DNA of 64,000 bases from Pseudomonas antarctica (GCF_001647715.1 NZ_CP015600.1:5084001-5148000), one strand, 5' to 3'. Counted from the first letter of the stretch, positions 45,998-55,882 are shown. Program-made: numbers and translations. The notes: generated by a model from the sequence alone, not told the origin.

Positions 45998-48900
45998 ATG
46001 CCGACTGACACACATACGTTTCACCTTTCACCTCAAGGCAGACTGCGCTGGGCCATCGCCAGCCTGTTTCTGCTGCCGCAACTGGTGGTGGCCGCAGGGT
46101 TGACCGTCGTCGAAGGGCCCGGCGGTACGCCGCAACTGCAAAACCAGGGGGGCGTGCCGATCATCAACATCGTCGCGCCGAATGCCGGTGGCCTGTCCCA
46201 TAACCAGTTTCTGGACTACAACGTCGACCGCCAGGGCGTCGTGCTGAACAACGCCTTGCAGGCCGGCCAATCCCAACTCGCCGGGCAGTTGGCAGCCAAC
46301 CCGCAGTTCCAGGGCCAGGCGGCAAGCGTGATCCTCAACGAAGTGATCAGCCGCAACGCCTCAACCCTCAACGGCGCCCAGGAGATTTTTGGCCGGGCGG
46401 CCGACTATGTGCTGGCCAACCCTAACGGCATCTCTGTCAACGGCGGCAGTTTCATCAACACCCCGAATGCCAGCCTGGTGGTGGGCCGCCCTGAACTCAA
46501 CGACGGCAAGCTGCAAGCCTTGAACACCCGTGATGCCCGTGGCCATCTGACGGTACAAGGCCAAGGCCTGCAAAACCGCGAGGGTTCGATCAACCTGATC
46601 GCGCCGCGCATCGACAGCGACGGTCGCCTGAGTGCGCGTGATCAATTGAACCTCACCGTCGGCCGCAACCAGGTCGACTACGCCAGCGGCCAGGTGCACC
46701 AGGTAGACCCGGCCAGCAAAACCCAGGACCAGCGTATCGACGCCCGTCTGTTCGGGGCGATGCAGGCCGGGCGCATCAACATCGTCAGCACCGCCGACGG
46801 CGCCGGCGTGCGCGTGGGTGCCGTAAACGTGGAGGGGCGTGACGGGGTGAAGATCAGCTCGGCCGGCGACCTCGATATCAGCGGCCAAGTCCACGCCAAC
46901 AGCCTCGACGCCACCCGCGCGAGCGTGCAAAGCCGCCAGGGCGATGTCGACGTGCACAGCGCCAAGGACCTGAGCCTGGCCGCCACCGATGTCAGCGCGC
47001 GCAACGTCAAACTCGACGCCGGCCGCAACCTGACGCTTGGCAGCCTGGAAAGCCGCAAGCTCCAGGAAAAGCGTGAACAGTGGGACAACAGCAACTTCCT
47101 GTTCACCTATGAAACCTATGACCGCACCACCACCGACAAGGACTCGCGCCAGCACGGCAACAAGGTCGTAGCGCAACAGGACGCAGCGCTCTCGTCCGGC
47201 GCCAAAACCGAGATCAAAGCGAGCAACGTGGAAGCGGGGGCTGCTTTACACGTCAACAGCGGCGCCGACCTTCAGGTGATCGCTGCCACCGAAACCCATG
47301 AAACACGCGATCAGGGCAATCATCGCAAGCACCTGTGGAAAGCCAACTGGGACACCTCCAGCAGCGAACAGCGCAGCGTCACCAGCAGCCTCAAGGCCGG
47401 CAAGGCCCTGGAGCTGACCAGCCAGCAGAAACTGCAATTGCAAGGCGCCGAGCTGAAAACACCGGGTGACCTCCAATTGGCCGCCCGCCAAGTGGACATC
47501 ACCAGCGCCAGCCGCACTCAACGCAGCAGTAATACGGCGTACTCCGGCGACCTGACAGGTGGCAGCTTCTTCGGCAAAAACGGCGACGGGGATAAAGGCA
47601 AAACCTTGAACACCGGCAGCAAGGTCAACGCCGACGGCAAGCTGATCGTCAAGGCGGATGAAGTGCGCATCAGCGGCAGCCAGGCCCGTGGCGGCAAACA
47701 GGCCAGCGTGATCAGCGACAAAGGTTCGCTGGTGATCGACGGCGTACAAGACACGTCCCACGACAATAGCTACAGCAAGGACAGCAAATTCTTCGGCATC
47801 GCCAAGGATGAAAGCCGCCAGAACCTCAAGGACAGCACCGTGGTTGCCAGCAACCTGCGCTCGGACAGCAACCTCAAGCTGCAAAGCGCCAAGGACATCC
47901 ACGTCAGCGGCTCACACGTGTCCGCCGCCGGTGAACTGCAGGCGGATGCCAAGGGTGATATCAAGGTCACTGCTGCTGAAAACACCTCCCACAACACCAC
48001 CAGCACCCACACCCGAGGCTTTGAGGGCTACGCCAGGGAAACCGCCGATGGCACCCGCCAGTACCGCGCCGGCGTGAGCTACGAAGACCAGCAGCACACC
48101 AACAAGACCGACACCACGCAACAGCAGGCGTCCAGCCTCAGCGGCGGCAGCGTGGCCGTTACGGCCGGTGGCGACGTAAGCATCAAGGGCTCCGACCTCA
48201 AGGCCACCGAGGGCGATGCGACCTTGAGCGGCAAAAACGTCGAACTGCTGTCGGCCCATGACAGCACTCACAGCGACACCGACCAGACCACCATCGGCGG
48301 CGGCGTCTACTACACCGCAGGCCTTGACCGCGCCGGCAACGGCGCGCAGTTCAGCCACCAGAGCAGCAATGACACCCGCAGTACAACCACCGCGCAAACC
48401 AGCAACGTCGCGGCGGCCGGCAAACTGACCCTCAACGCCGGCAACACCCTCACCAGCCAGGGCGCGCAGGTCCAGGCCGGTGCCGAGTTAGTGGTCAATG
48501 CAGGTCAGGTCGATAACCAGGCGGCGCATAACAGCGAGACCAGCACCCACAAGGAGAACGGTTGGACCGCCGATGTCGGCGCCAATGTCGAATACAAAGG
48601 TGTCACCCGGCCTATCGAAAAAGCGATCGAAGGCATGGCCCAGGCTAAATTCCATCAGCCAGGTTTGCTCGATGCCTTCGAGCAACCCAATGTCGGACTG
48701 GATGTGGAAGTCGGTCATACCAGCAAAAGTCGCACACAGCAGGACAGCACGGCCGTGGTCAGCCAGTTCAGTGGTGCCACGGTGCAGGTCAATGTTGCCG
48801 GCAAGTTGCAGGATGAAGGCACTCAATACCGCGCCACCGATGGCGGCCTGAAGATCGATGCCGGCGAGCATGTCGCCACGGCGGCGGCCAATACCCACAG

Positions 48901-50941
48901 CAGCAGCGAGCAAGGCGTGGACGCCAAGGCGGGCGTGCGGGTCTACACCACCACCGGTGAAGACCTGAACCTACGCGGCAGCGGCACAGGCGGCAGCAGC
49001 GACGTGAGCCAAACCGCCAGCACGGCGGTGGTCGGCAGCTACGCCGCCACCCAAGGCGTGAACATCGAGGCCAAGGGCGATGTACGTTATGAGGGCAGCC
49101 AGTTCAACGGTGGCCAGGCGGGCATCAACCTCAAGGCGGGGGGTGAGTTGGCGCTCAATCAGGCCAACGATACCCAGAGCGAAACCAGCAGCAGTCTGCG
49201 CGGCAATGGTTCATTGACCGTGGGCACGGCGCCAGGCGCGAACGGCACAAACGTCAACCTCGGTGCCGGTGTGCAGTTGGACCATAAGCAACTGGACACC
49301 CGCGACAGCCAGGCACGTGTCGCGACGCTTCAGGGCAGCGGGCCCATCGCACTCAGCAGCGGCGGCGACATGACCCTGCAAGGCACACAGGTCGGCAGCA
49401 GCACCGCCAACACCGGCGATATCAGCCTGACTTCCGGCGGCAAGCTGGACCTGCAGGCGGCAACCGACACCCACGTGAGTAACGGCAGCAACCTGGGCGG
49501 CGGCCTGACCGTCGGTGCCGGCAAGACCAGCAGTGCCGAAAGCAGCGGCAAGACCGGCAACCTGAGCGCCAACTTCAACATCGGCAAGGTCGCCGAAAAC
49601 GATCAGACTGCAGTCGTTGGGCAGTTGCACAGCAACGGCAAGGTCAGCCTCGCCAGCGGCGCGGATGCGAAGGATGCCATCCACTTGCAAGGCACGCAGA
49701 TCACCGCTGCCAGCGTCAAACTCGACGCGCAAAAAGGCGGCGTCCTGCAAGAGTCGGCGCAGTCCACTCAGGCCCATGACAGCTGGGGCGTCACCCTCGG
49801 CGCGGGCGGCAGTGGCGGCAAGACCACCCTGGCCGATGCCGGTGAGCACGACACACCCAAGACCCAACTTGGCATCAATGCCCGGGCCAAGGTCGATGTG
49901 GATCACCTGCAAAGCACTGCACAGCACGACAGCCTGATCAAGGCAGATAGCGTGACGATCAACAGTGCCGGCGATACCCACCTGGCTGGCGCACGGATCG
50001 AAGCGGGTCAGGTGAGCGGCAAGGTTGACGGGGACTTGGTGGTCGAGAGTCGCCAGGACCACATCAGCAGTACTCAGGTCAATGTCGATGCCAAGCTCGA
50101 CGTCGAGAAAAACCAGCCCGGCGTGGTCAACAAACTGGCCAAGACCACCGGGCCGCTCAAGGACAAGGTGCAAGCCAAGGCCGAGGGCGCCTTCGACAAG
50201 CACCGCGAAAAGCTGGAGAACGCCGTCGACAAGGGCACCGAACACCTCGCTTCAGCCAAGGAAAACGTGGCCAACGCCAAGGAGCGCCTGGGCGAGAAAC
50301 TCACCCGTAGCGACAGCTACGACGTGAACCCGCAACCCCGTGGAGCGATCGGTACCCGCGTCGACAAGGCCAAGACGTACCTCGCGGACAAGAAGGATGC
50401 TTTGGGCTCTCACCTGTCCAACCTCAAGGATAAGGTTTGGCCAAAAACCAGTGACAGCGTTGCCGTCAGTGGCAAGAACACCCCAGGCAGCTCGGTGGCT
50501 GATACCGCAGAAAGCGTGCTGTTCGGTGACAAGAGCGGTAAAACCACCTACACCCCGACCTTGAACCTGGATGTCAGCCATGTCGCCAAAGACAGCGTCA
50601 CTCAAGCGTCCGGTATCCGGGGTACTCAGGGCGTCAATCTGCAGGTGAGCGGTGAAACGCACCTGACCGGCGCACGGATCAGCGCGCCGGCAGGCAACGT
50701 CGATCTGGGCGGTTCCAAGGTGAAGGCAACGACGTTGGCAGGCAGCGATTATCGCGTCGATGTCGGGCTGAACGTTTCAAAATCACCGGTCAACCTGGTG
50801 CTGGGCGCCAAGGACGAATTAACCCAGAAACAGGACGACGCCACACGTAAGGATCAAGCCATCAACCTTGGGCCGCTGCGGGTAGGCGGGCACAGTGACA
50901 GCCAGCAATTGCAGGCGGGGATTGATCAGGACGTCAACTAA
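45998..50941 (+). CDS. Two-partner secretion filamentous exoprotein (TpsA; FHA-like)
   Basis: The 1647-residue exoprotein has an extended signal (cut near VVAAG, about 34) and a TPS secretion domain with the invariant ANPNGISVNGGSF (about 140). A long array of beta-helix repeats follows (NADGKLIVKADEVRISGSQ, LTLNAGNTLTSQGAQVQAG and many more), and a Lys/Glu/Ala-rich helical block (about 1378-1450, KDKVQAKAEGAFDKHREKLENAVDKGTEHLASAKENVAN) lies near the C terminus. It is a secreted adhesin or biofilm matrix-type fibre. I see no VENN motif or toxin domain, so it is not a typical contact-dependent-inhibition CdiA, and no immunity gene follows. The next gene is pstS, 170 bp on. Confidence 0.93.
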   Translation: MPTDTHTFHLSPQGRLRWAIASLFLLPQLVVAAGLTVVEGPGGTPQLQNQGGVPIINIVAPNAGGLSHNQFLDYNVDRQGVVLNNALQAGQSQLAGQLAANPQFQGQAASVILNEVISRNASTLNGAQEIFGRAADYVLANPNGISVNGGSFINTPNASLVVGRPELNDGKLQALNTRDARGHLTVQGQGLQNREGSINLIAPRIDSDGRLSARDQLNLTVGRNQVDYASGQVHQVDPASKTQDQRIDARLFGAMQAGRINIVSTADGAGVRVGAVNVEGRDGVKISSAGDLDISGQVHANSLDATRASVQSRQGDVDVHSAKDLSLAATDVSARNVKLDAGRNLTLGSLESRKLQEKREQWDNSNFLFTYETYDRTTTDKDSRQHGNKVVAQQDAALSSGAKTEIKASNVEAGAALHVNSGADLQVIAATETHETRDQGNHRKHLWKANWDTSSSEQRSVTSSLKAGKALELTSQQKLQLQGAELKTPGDLQLAARQVDITSASRTQRSSNTAYSGDLTGGSFFGKNGDGDKGKTLNTGSKVNADGKLIVKADEVRISGSQARGGKQASVISDKGSLVIDGVQDTSHDNSYSKDSKFFGIAKDESRQNLKDSTVVASNLRSDSNLKLQSAKDIHVSGSHVSAAGELQADAKGDIKVTAAENTSHNTTSTHTRGFEGYARETADGTRQYRAGVSYEDQQHTNKTDTTQQQASSLSGGSVAVTAGGDVSIKGSDLKATEGDATLSGKNVELLSAHDSTHSDTDQTTIGGGVYYTAGLDRAGNGAQFSHQSSNDTRSTTTAQTSNVAAAGKLTLNAGNTLTSQGAQVQAGAELVVNAGQVDNQAAHNSETSTHKENGWTADVGANVEYKGVTRPIEKAIEGMAQAKFHQPGLLDAFEQPNVGLDVEVGHTSKSRTQQDSTAVVSQFSGATVQVNVAGKLQDEGTQYRATDGGLKIDAGEHVATAAANTHSSSEQGVDAKAGVRVYTTTGEDLNLRGSGTGGSSDVSQTASTAVVGSYAATQGVNIEAKGDVRYEGSQFNGGQAGINLKAGGELALNQANDTQSETSSSLRGNGSLTVGTAPGANGTNVNLGAGVQLDHKQLDTRDSQARVATLQGSGPIALSSGGDMTLQGTQVGSSTANTGDISLTSGGKLDLQAATDTHVSNGSNLGGGLTVGAGKTSSAESSGKTGNLSANFNIGKVAENDQTAVVGQLHSNGKVSLASGADAKDAIHLQGTQITAASVKLDAQKGGVLQESAQSTQAHDSWGVTLGAGGSGGKTTLADAGEHDTPKTQLGINARAKVDVDHLQSTAQHDSLIKADSVTINSAGDTHLAGARIEAGQVSGKVDGDLVVESRQDHISSTQVNVDAKLDVEKNQPGVVNKLAKTTGPLKDKVQAKAEGAFDKHREKLENAVDKGTEHLASAKENVANAKERLGEKLTRSDSYDVNPQPRGAIGTRVDKAKTYLADKKDALGSHLSNLKDKVWPKTSDSVAVSGKNTPGSSVADTAESVLFGDKSGKTTYTPTLNLDVSHVAKDSVTQASGIRGTQGVNLQVSGETHLTGARISAPAGNVDLGGSKVKATTLAGSDYRVDVGLNVSKSPVNLVLGAKDELTQKQDDATRKDQAINLGPLRVGGHSDSQQLQAGIDQDVN

Positions 50942-51020
50942 GCAGCAATGCCCCGGTGGAAAAGGTTAAGCCCGTTTTCACCGGGGTAAACATTTCTAAA
51001 TGTTTCTTCATAAAGCCAAA

Positions 51021-51054
51021 CCGTCATTAAACAGACACATCCCAGGAATTAAAT
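51021..51054 (+). promoter_or_regulatory. Pho box and -10 upstream of pstS
   Basis: CCGTCAT-TAAA-CAGACAC (51021-51038) matches the PhoB consensus CTGTCAT-N4-CTGTCAT in 10 of 14 box positions. A -10-like TTAAAT (51049-51054) follows at the proper 10-bp distance, replacing a -35. Transcription start would be near 51061. Confidence 0.65.
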
Positions 51055-51112
51055 CGTCACGTCTTAGACAGGTGGACCTATCCACTTACCCCTTCCTTGA
51101 GGTGTTGTCGTG

Positions 51113-52129
51113 ATGTTGCCGAGCAAAAAAAGTCTGTCCGTTTTGTTGACCGCCCTGTGCCTGAGCGGCGTGGCCCACGCCACTGACGTTACCGGTGCCG
51201 GGTCGAGCTTCGTCTACCCGGTGCTGTCCAAGTGGTCACAGGACTACAGTAAGAACTCCAGCAACCGCATCAACTACCAGTCAATCGGCTCCGGCGGCGG
51301 TATCGCCCAAATCAAGGCGGCCACCGTTGACTTTGGCGCCTCTGACGCGCCGCTGTCCGCCGATGAACTCAAAGCCGGCGGCCTGGGCCAGTTCCCCAGC
51401 GTGATTGGCGGCATCGTGCCGGTGATGAACGTCGAAGGTGTGGCCGCAGGCCAGTTGAAACTCGATGGTGACGTCCTGGCGAAGATCTTTCTCGGTGACA
51501 TCAAGGCCTGGAACGACCCGGCAATTGCTGCGCTCAACCCCGGCTTGAACCTGCCGGTGGCGAACATCACCGTGGTGCACCGCTCCGACGGCTCGGGCAC
51601 TTCGTACAACTTCACCAACTACCTGTCCAAAGTCAGCGAGAGCTGGAAAACCAAGATCGGCTTCGGCACCACCGTGCCTTGGCCGGTAGGCGTGGGTGGC
51701 AAGGGTAACGAAGGCGTTTCTGCCTACGTGAAGCAGATCAAAAACTCCATCGGCTTTGTGGAATACGCCTACGCCTTACAGAACAAGATGACGTACGCCC
51801 AGTTGAAGAATGCTTCGGGGAAGTTCGTCAAACCTGACGCCAAGGCGTTCCAGGCCGCCGCTGACACCGCCGACTGGGCCAACGCCAAAGACTTCAACCT
51901 GATCATGACCAACGCGCCAGGCGAAGGCGCGTGGCCGATTACGGCCACCACCTGGATCATCATGTACAAGCAGCCCAAGAACGCCGAGCAGAGCCAGGCG
52001 GCGTTCAGCTTCTTCAAGTGGTCACTGGAAAAAGGTCAGCAACAGGCAGCGGCACTGGACTACGTAGCATTGCCGGACTCTCTGGTGACGCGAATCGAAG
52101 GTTACTGGAAGTCTGACTTCACCAACTGA
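51113..52129 (+). CDS. pstS: Phosphate-binding periplasmic protein PstS
   Basis: The 338-residue protein has a signal peptide (LTALCLSGVAHA cut before TDVTGAGSSFVYPV) and phosphate-binding segments ATDVTGAGSSFVYPVLSKW, SDGSGTSYNFTNYLSK and FGASDAPLSA; the Ser/Thr/Arg/Asp contacts of E. coli PstS are all present. It captures phosphate for the PstCAB importer. GTG 51110 and ATG 51113 are both near GAGG; ATG is taken although the GTG has the better spacing. A PhoB site precedes it. A perfect 12-bp hairpin follows before pstC, likely making PstS more abundant than the membrane parts. Confidence 0.95.
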   Translation: MLPSKKSLSVLLTALCLSGVAHATDVTGAGSSFVYPVLSKWSQDYSKNSSNRINYQSIGSGGGIAQIKAATVDFGASDAPLSADELKAGGLGQFPSVIGGIVPVMNVEGVAAGQLKLDGDVLAKIFLGDIKAWNDPAIAALNPGLNLPVANITVVHRSDGSGTSYNFTNYLSKVSESWKTKIGFGTTVPWPVGVGGKGNEGVSAYVKQIKNSIGFVEYAYALQNKMTYAQLKNASGKFVKPDAKAFQAAADTADWANAKDFNLIMTNAPGEGAWPITATTWIIMYKQPKNAEQSQAAFSFFKWSLEKGQQQAAALDYVALPDSLVTRIEGYWKSDFTN

Positions 52130-52140
52130 TTCGCCCTATG

Positions 52141-52171
52141 ACCGCCTTCCTCATTGCTTGAGGAAGGCGGT
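52141..52171. other. Perfect 12-bp hairpin between pstS and pstC
   Basis: ACCGCCTTCCTC (52141-52152) pairs with GAGGAAGGCGGT (52160-52171) around ATTGCTT. No T tract; a 3' stabilising or processing hairpin, or an attenuator, for the pstS message. Confidence 0.8.
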
Positions 52172-52184
52172 GAGCACATCTGAT

Positions 52185-53180
52185 ATGAACGAAAGCGTCC
52201 AAACCCTGGTTATGACAACTCACGCGGGCGACTCACGGAGCGACAGCCGCGCGGCCCGCGATCAACGCCACGATCTGTGGTTCAAACGCACACTGTTCGG
52301 CGCAGCCATGTTGGTCTTACTGCTGCTGGCAGCCATTGCAGCCTCGACGCTTTGGGGAGGCGCACTGGCGTTCAAGACCTTTGGTTTCGATTTCATCACC
52401 AGCACCGAGTGGGATGCGGTCAATAACCACTTTGGCGCCGTGGTGCCGATCTACGGCACCCTGGTGACCTCGTTTCTGGCCTTGCTGATTGCCGTCCCGG
52501 TCAGTTTCGGCATCGCGATTTTTCTCACGGAAGTCGCGCCGCCCTGGCTGAAGATGCCGGTCGCCTCAGCCATTGAATTGCTCGCTGGTATTCCATCGAT
52601 CATCTATGGCATGTGGGGCCTGTTCGTTTTCGGGCCGTTTATGGCCGAACACCTGTCGCCCTTGATCAATGACTACCTGGGCGCCCTGCCCTTTGTCGGC
52701 TCGCTGTTCCAGGGCCCACCGCTGGGGATTGGCATGCTGACCGCCGGCATCGTGCTGGCGGTGATGATCATGCCGTTTATCACGTCGGTGATGCATGAGG
52801 TGTTTCGCAGTGTGCCGACACAGTTGAAAGAATCCGCCTACGCCTTGGGCAGCACCACGTGGGAAGTGGTGTGGGACATCGTCTTGCCCTACACCCGGTC
52901 GGCGGTGGTCGGCGGCATCTTTCTCGGCCTGGGTCGTGCCCTTGGCGAGACCATGGCCGTGACCTTCGTACTGGGTAACGCCCAGCAGTTTTCCGCCTCG
53001 TTGCTGATGCCCAGCAGTTCCATCGCGTCCGTCATCGCCAACGAGTTCAGCGAGGCCTACACCGACCTGCATCGCTCGGCGCTGATCGCCTTGGGCTTCC
53101 TGCTGTTTATCGTGACCTTCATCGTACTGGCATTGGCGCGGTTGATGCTGATGCGCCTGTCGCGTAAGGAAGGGCTATGA
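52185..53180 (+). CDS. pstC: Phosphate ABC transporter permease PstC
   Basis: The 331-residue inner-membrane protein has six helices after a ~35-residue cytosolic start and the ABC permease EAA-like loop SVPTQLKESAYALGSTTWEVVWDIVLPYTRSAVVGGIFLGLGRALGETMAV. It forms the channel with PstA. ATG 52185 has only a weak ribosome site; ATG 52212 is also in frame. It overlaps pstA by 4 bp (ATGA), indicating translational coupling. Confidence 0.93.
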   Translation: MNESVQTLVMTTHAGDSRSDSRAARDQRHDLWFKRTLFGAAMLVLLLLAAIAASTLWGGALAFKTFGFDFITSTEWDAVNNHFGAVVPIYGTLVTSFLALLIAVPVSFGIAIFLTEVAPPWLKMPVASAIELLAGIPSIIYGMWGLFVFGPFMAEHLSPLINDYLGALPFVGSLFQGPPLGIGMLTAGIVLAVMIMPFITSVMHEVFRSVPTQLKESAYALGSTTWEVVWDIVLPYTRSAVVGGIFLGLGRALGETMAVTFVLGNAQQFSASLLMPSSSIASVIANEFSEAYTDLHRSALIALGFLLFIVTFIVLALARLMLMRLSRKEGL

Positions 53181-54049
53181 ACGCGAACGAACGCCTTTAT
53201 CGAACACGCGCGCTTAAAAACGGCGTGGCCATGTTCCTCAGTTGCGGCGCTACGGCCTTTGGCCTGCTGTGGCTGGCGTGGATTTTAGTGACGACCATCA
53301 TCAACGGCTTCCAGGCGCTCAACCTGCGCCTGTTTACCCAGATGACCCCACCGCCCGGCACCGAAGGCGGCCTGGCCAATGCGTTTTATGGCAGCGCACT
53401 GATGTCCGCTATCGCGTTGCTGATCGGCACACCCATCGGGCTGATGGCGGGCATCTGGCTGGCAGAGTTCGCACGACACTCGCGCCTGGGAACTACCGTG
53501 CGGTTCATCAACGACATTCTGCTGTCCGCGCCGTCAATTGTGCTGGGGCTGTTCATCTACACCGGCGTCATCTTGCCGCTCAACCTGCTGACCAATCATC
53601 AGGTCGGCTTTTCTGCCATCGCGGGGGCATTGGCCTTGGCCCTGCTGGTAATTCCGGTGGTGGTACGCACCACCGATGAAATGCTCCAGCTACAACCCTC
53701 GACCATGCGCGAGGCGGCCCTGGCACTGGGTGTGCCGCAATGGAAGCTGACGCTGCAGATCGTGTTGAGAGCGGCCAAAGCCGGCGTGGTCACCGGCATC
53801 CTGCTCGCGCTGGCCAGGATTACCGGGGAAACGGCCCCGCTGCTGTTCACCGCCTTCGGCAATCAGTTCTGGAGCAGCAACCTGCTCAAGCCGATTGCCA
53901 GTGTGCCTGTGGTTATTTTCCAGTACGCCATGAGCCCGTTCGACGACTGGCATGCGCTCGCGTGGGCCGGTGCATTGGTCCTCACGCTGTTCGTGCTGGT
54001 ACTCAGCCTGGCATCCCGCCTGATTCTTTTACGCAATAGGTCTCACTGA
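53177..54049 (+). CDS. pstA: Phosphate ABC transporter permease PstA
   Basis: The 290-residue inner-membrane protein has six helices, with [41 protein letters not shown] at the start and [51 protein letters not shown] as the EAA-like coupling loop. Partner of PstC in phosphate import. Its ATG overlaps the pstC stop and its TGA shares one base with the ATG of pstB. Confidence 0.95.
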   Translation: MNANERLYRTRALKNGVAMFLSCGATAFGLLWLAWILVTTIINGFQALNLRLFTQMTPPPGTEGGLANAFYGSALMSAIALLIGTPIGLMAGIWLAEFARHSRLGTTVRFINDILLSAPSIVLGLFIYTGVILPLNLLTNHQVGFSAIAGALALALLVIPVVVRTTDEMLQLQPSTMREAALALGVPQWKLTLQIVLRAAKAGVVTGILLALARITGETAPLLFTAFGNQFWSSNLLKPIASVPVVIFQYAMSPFDDWHALAWAGALVLTLFVLVLSLASRLILLRNRSH

Positions 54050-54828
54050 TGGACGCCACCGGCATTGCTCACGAAAAAACCAAAATCCAGGTGCGCGGGT
54101 TGGAGTTTTTCTACAACAACCAACGCTCCCTGAAATCCATCGACATCGACATTCCGGAAAAGCGCATCACCGCCATCATCGGTCCCTCGGGCTGCGGCAA
54201 GTCCACCTTGCTGCGGGTGTTCAATCGCATCTACTCGATGTACCCCAAGCAGGAAGCGCGTGGCGAAGTGCTGCTCAATGGCGAAAACATCCTCGCCCCC
54301 GGCTACTCGATGAACCGCCTGCGCAGCCATGTGGGCATGGTGTTCCAGAAGCCCGTGCCGTTTCCAATGTCGATCTTCGACAACATCGCCTACGCGGTGC
54401 GCCATCATGAAAAATTGTCCCGGCGTGAAATGAATGACCGCGTCGAGCAAGCCTTGCGCGGCGGCGCCCTGTGGGATGAAGTGAAAGACAAACTCAACCA
54501 GAGCGCGCAGAGCCTCTCGGGTGGCCAGCAACAGCGACTGTGCATCGCGCGCACCATTGCCCTGCGACCGCAGGTGTTACTGCTGGACGAACCGACCTCA
54601 GCGCTCGACCCCATCTCGACCGGGCGTATCGAGCAGTTGATTACAGAGTTGAAGACGCAGTACACGGTGATCATCGTGACCCACAACATGCAGCAAGCCG
54701 CGCGGGTGTCGGACAACACCGCGTTCATGTTCATGGGGGAATTGATTGAGTATGGGAATACGGACGAGATCTTCACCAAGCCGCAGATGAAGCAGACGGA
54801 GGACTATATTACCGGGCGGTTTGGTTGA
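54049..54828 (+). CDS. pstB: Phosphate ABC transporter ATP-binding protein PstB
   Basis: The 259-residue ATPase shows Walker [18 protein letters not shown] loop [21 protein letters not shown], signature [17 protein letters not shown], Walker [16 protein letters not shown], and the H loop [13 protein letters not shown], plus the PstB end [20 protein letters not shown]. It energises the PstCA channel. In many genomes phoU follows; here a terminator follows 25 bp later, so PhoU must come from another locus. Confidence 0.96.
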   Translation: MDATGIAHEKTKIQVRGLEFFYNNQRSLKSIDIDIPEKRITAIIGPSGCGKSTLLRVFNRIYSMYPKQEARGEVLLNGENILAPGYSMNRLRSHVGMVFQKPVPFPMSIFDNIAYAVRHHEKLSRREMNDRVEQALRGGALWDEVKDKLNQSAQSLSGGQQQRLCIARTIALRPQVLLLDEPTSALDPISTGRIEQLITELKTQYTVIIVTHNMQQAARVSDNTAFMFMGELIEYGNTDEIFTKPQMKQTEDYITGRFG

Positions 54829-54851
54829 GCGGACGCCAATACTCTTTAACC

Positions 54852-54917
54852 AAAAAATCCGGAACGCCTCATTTGCGTGAGCCGTCCGGATTTTCTAAAC
54901 CGCCATAAGGCGGTGGG
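54852..54917. terminator. Terminator after pstB; left copy of a direct repeat from the tRNA-Lys 3' side
   Basis: TCCGGA / TCCGGA arms around a 20-nt loop and ending TTTTCT. The segment 54852-54917 is ~80% the same as 56327-56390 beside tRNA-Lys, with an exact 21-bp match at 54885-54905 / 56359-56379. It ends in GGTGGG, which on the minus strand reads like a tRNA 3' end (CCCACC). Confidence 0.75.
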
Positions 54918-54976
54918 AATAAAGTTTTACAGGCCCTTCGAAAACACTACCTATACTGCCAGCCGTCAGTTTGCGC

Positions 54977-55882
54977 CTAAGAGCCAACACCTTGCAAAGA
55001 GAACTCCAACTCCTTACCTATGCCCTGTTCTTTGACAATATGCTGTTTACCTACCGTCGAATTTTTATACCTGCCATACAGACCTGTGCTCATGATTTCA
55101 CCCACCTTTACATCCCCCTTGTCATCAGTAGTAAAGGGTGCAAAAAAACTACCGCGGGTAGGCGCTATCTGCGAGCTTTTATTTATTTTCGCGCCGTATT
55201 GTTCGACGAAGCCAGCGTCACTACCCGCTAGCGCAACATTCTGATCGACGTATATATCTTTGACATGTTGTTTTGGCCCAGGGTTATCAGGATCCGTAAC
55301 ATCCTGAACATAGGCGCTCAAAATTCGCGGGGCTGCGGGGTCTCGTTCGACAGTAAGTTCATACTTATTGCCAAACTTAAAGTCCACCAAGGTGCTATTG
55401 CTCGCGCCTGTTACCCCATCAAATTCAGCACGCCCTTTGGGCGCATTGAAATGCGGGCCATATCCGGAAAAAATAATCAGCGCCTTGCCATCCCCTCGGG
55501 GTTGCATCCCGATATAGCCACGACCAAGGGCTGTACCTTTCTCAGTATTGACGCCGAACATCATCGCGTAGTAAATCCCTGCGTCCTTGTCAGCCTTTTT
55601 TTGAAGACCTTCGTCGATAATGATAGGGAACGTAATGTTGCTCAACCCAGGGCGCGGAGCGGCAAGCGAGTACTTCACACCAAACAATCCGTTGGGGGAT
55701 GTGAACTCTTTCTTCATTTCAAATTTTGGATCGCTTACTTTATCGAGCACTGAGGCATCGGAAATAAGCGGAGTACGCGAAGCACTGTCTTCAGATTTTT
55801 TTACCGTCACACTCGCTGGCGATTGTGTTGGCAGTTGAACATGTATTGCTTGTGGAGAAAGTTGCGAACGGTAGATATTCAT
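54977..55882 (-). CDS. Unknown protein (301 aa), atypical composition
   Basis: The protein begins MNIYRSQLSPQAIHVQLPTQSPASVTVKK and has a mainly beta body: FGVKYSLAAPRPGLSNITFPIIIDEGLQK, YYAMMFGVNTEKGTALGRGYIGMQPRGDGKALIIFSGYGPHF, LVDFKFGNKYELTVERDP and STGLYGRYKNSTVG. The middle recalls DUF3472-type beta-sandwich proteins, but I cannot confirm that. No signal peptide or membrane helix is evident. The DNA is less GC-rich than its neighbours and lies between two copies of the tRNA-Lys-side repeat, suggesting it was acquired. GTG 55891 is an alternative start. It is a single-gene unit. Confidence 0.65.
   Translation of the reverse strand: MNIYRSQLSPQAIHVQLPTQSPASVTVKKSEDSASRTPLISDASVLDKVSDPKFEMKKEFTSPNGLFGVKYSLAAPRPGLSNITFPIIIDEGLQKKADKDAGIYYAMMFGVNTEKGTALGRGYIGMQPRGDGKALIIFSGYGPHFNAPKGRAEFDGVTGASNSTLVDFKFGNKYELTVERDPAAPRILSAYVQDVTDPDNPGPKQHVKDIYVDQNVALAGSDAGFVEQYGAKINKSSQIAPTRGSFFAPFTTDDKGDVKVGEIMSTGLYGRYKNSTVGKQHIVKEQGIGKELEFSLQGVGS

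Noticed and set aside
45998..50941. Contact-dependent inhibition toxin (CdiA)
   Set aside because: No VENN motif, no recognisable toxin tail and no small immunity gene before pstS.
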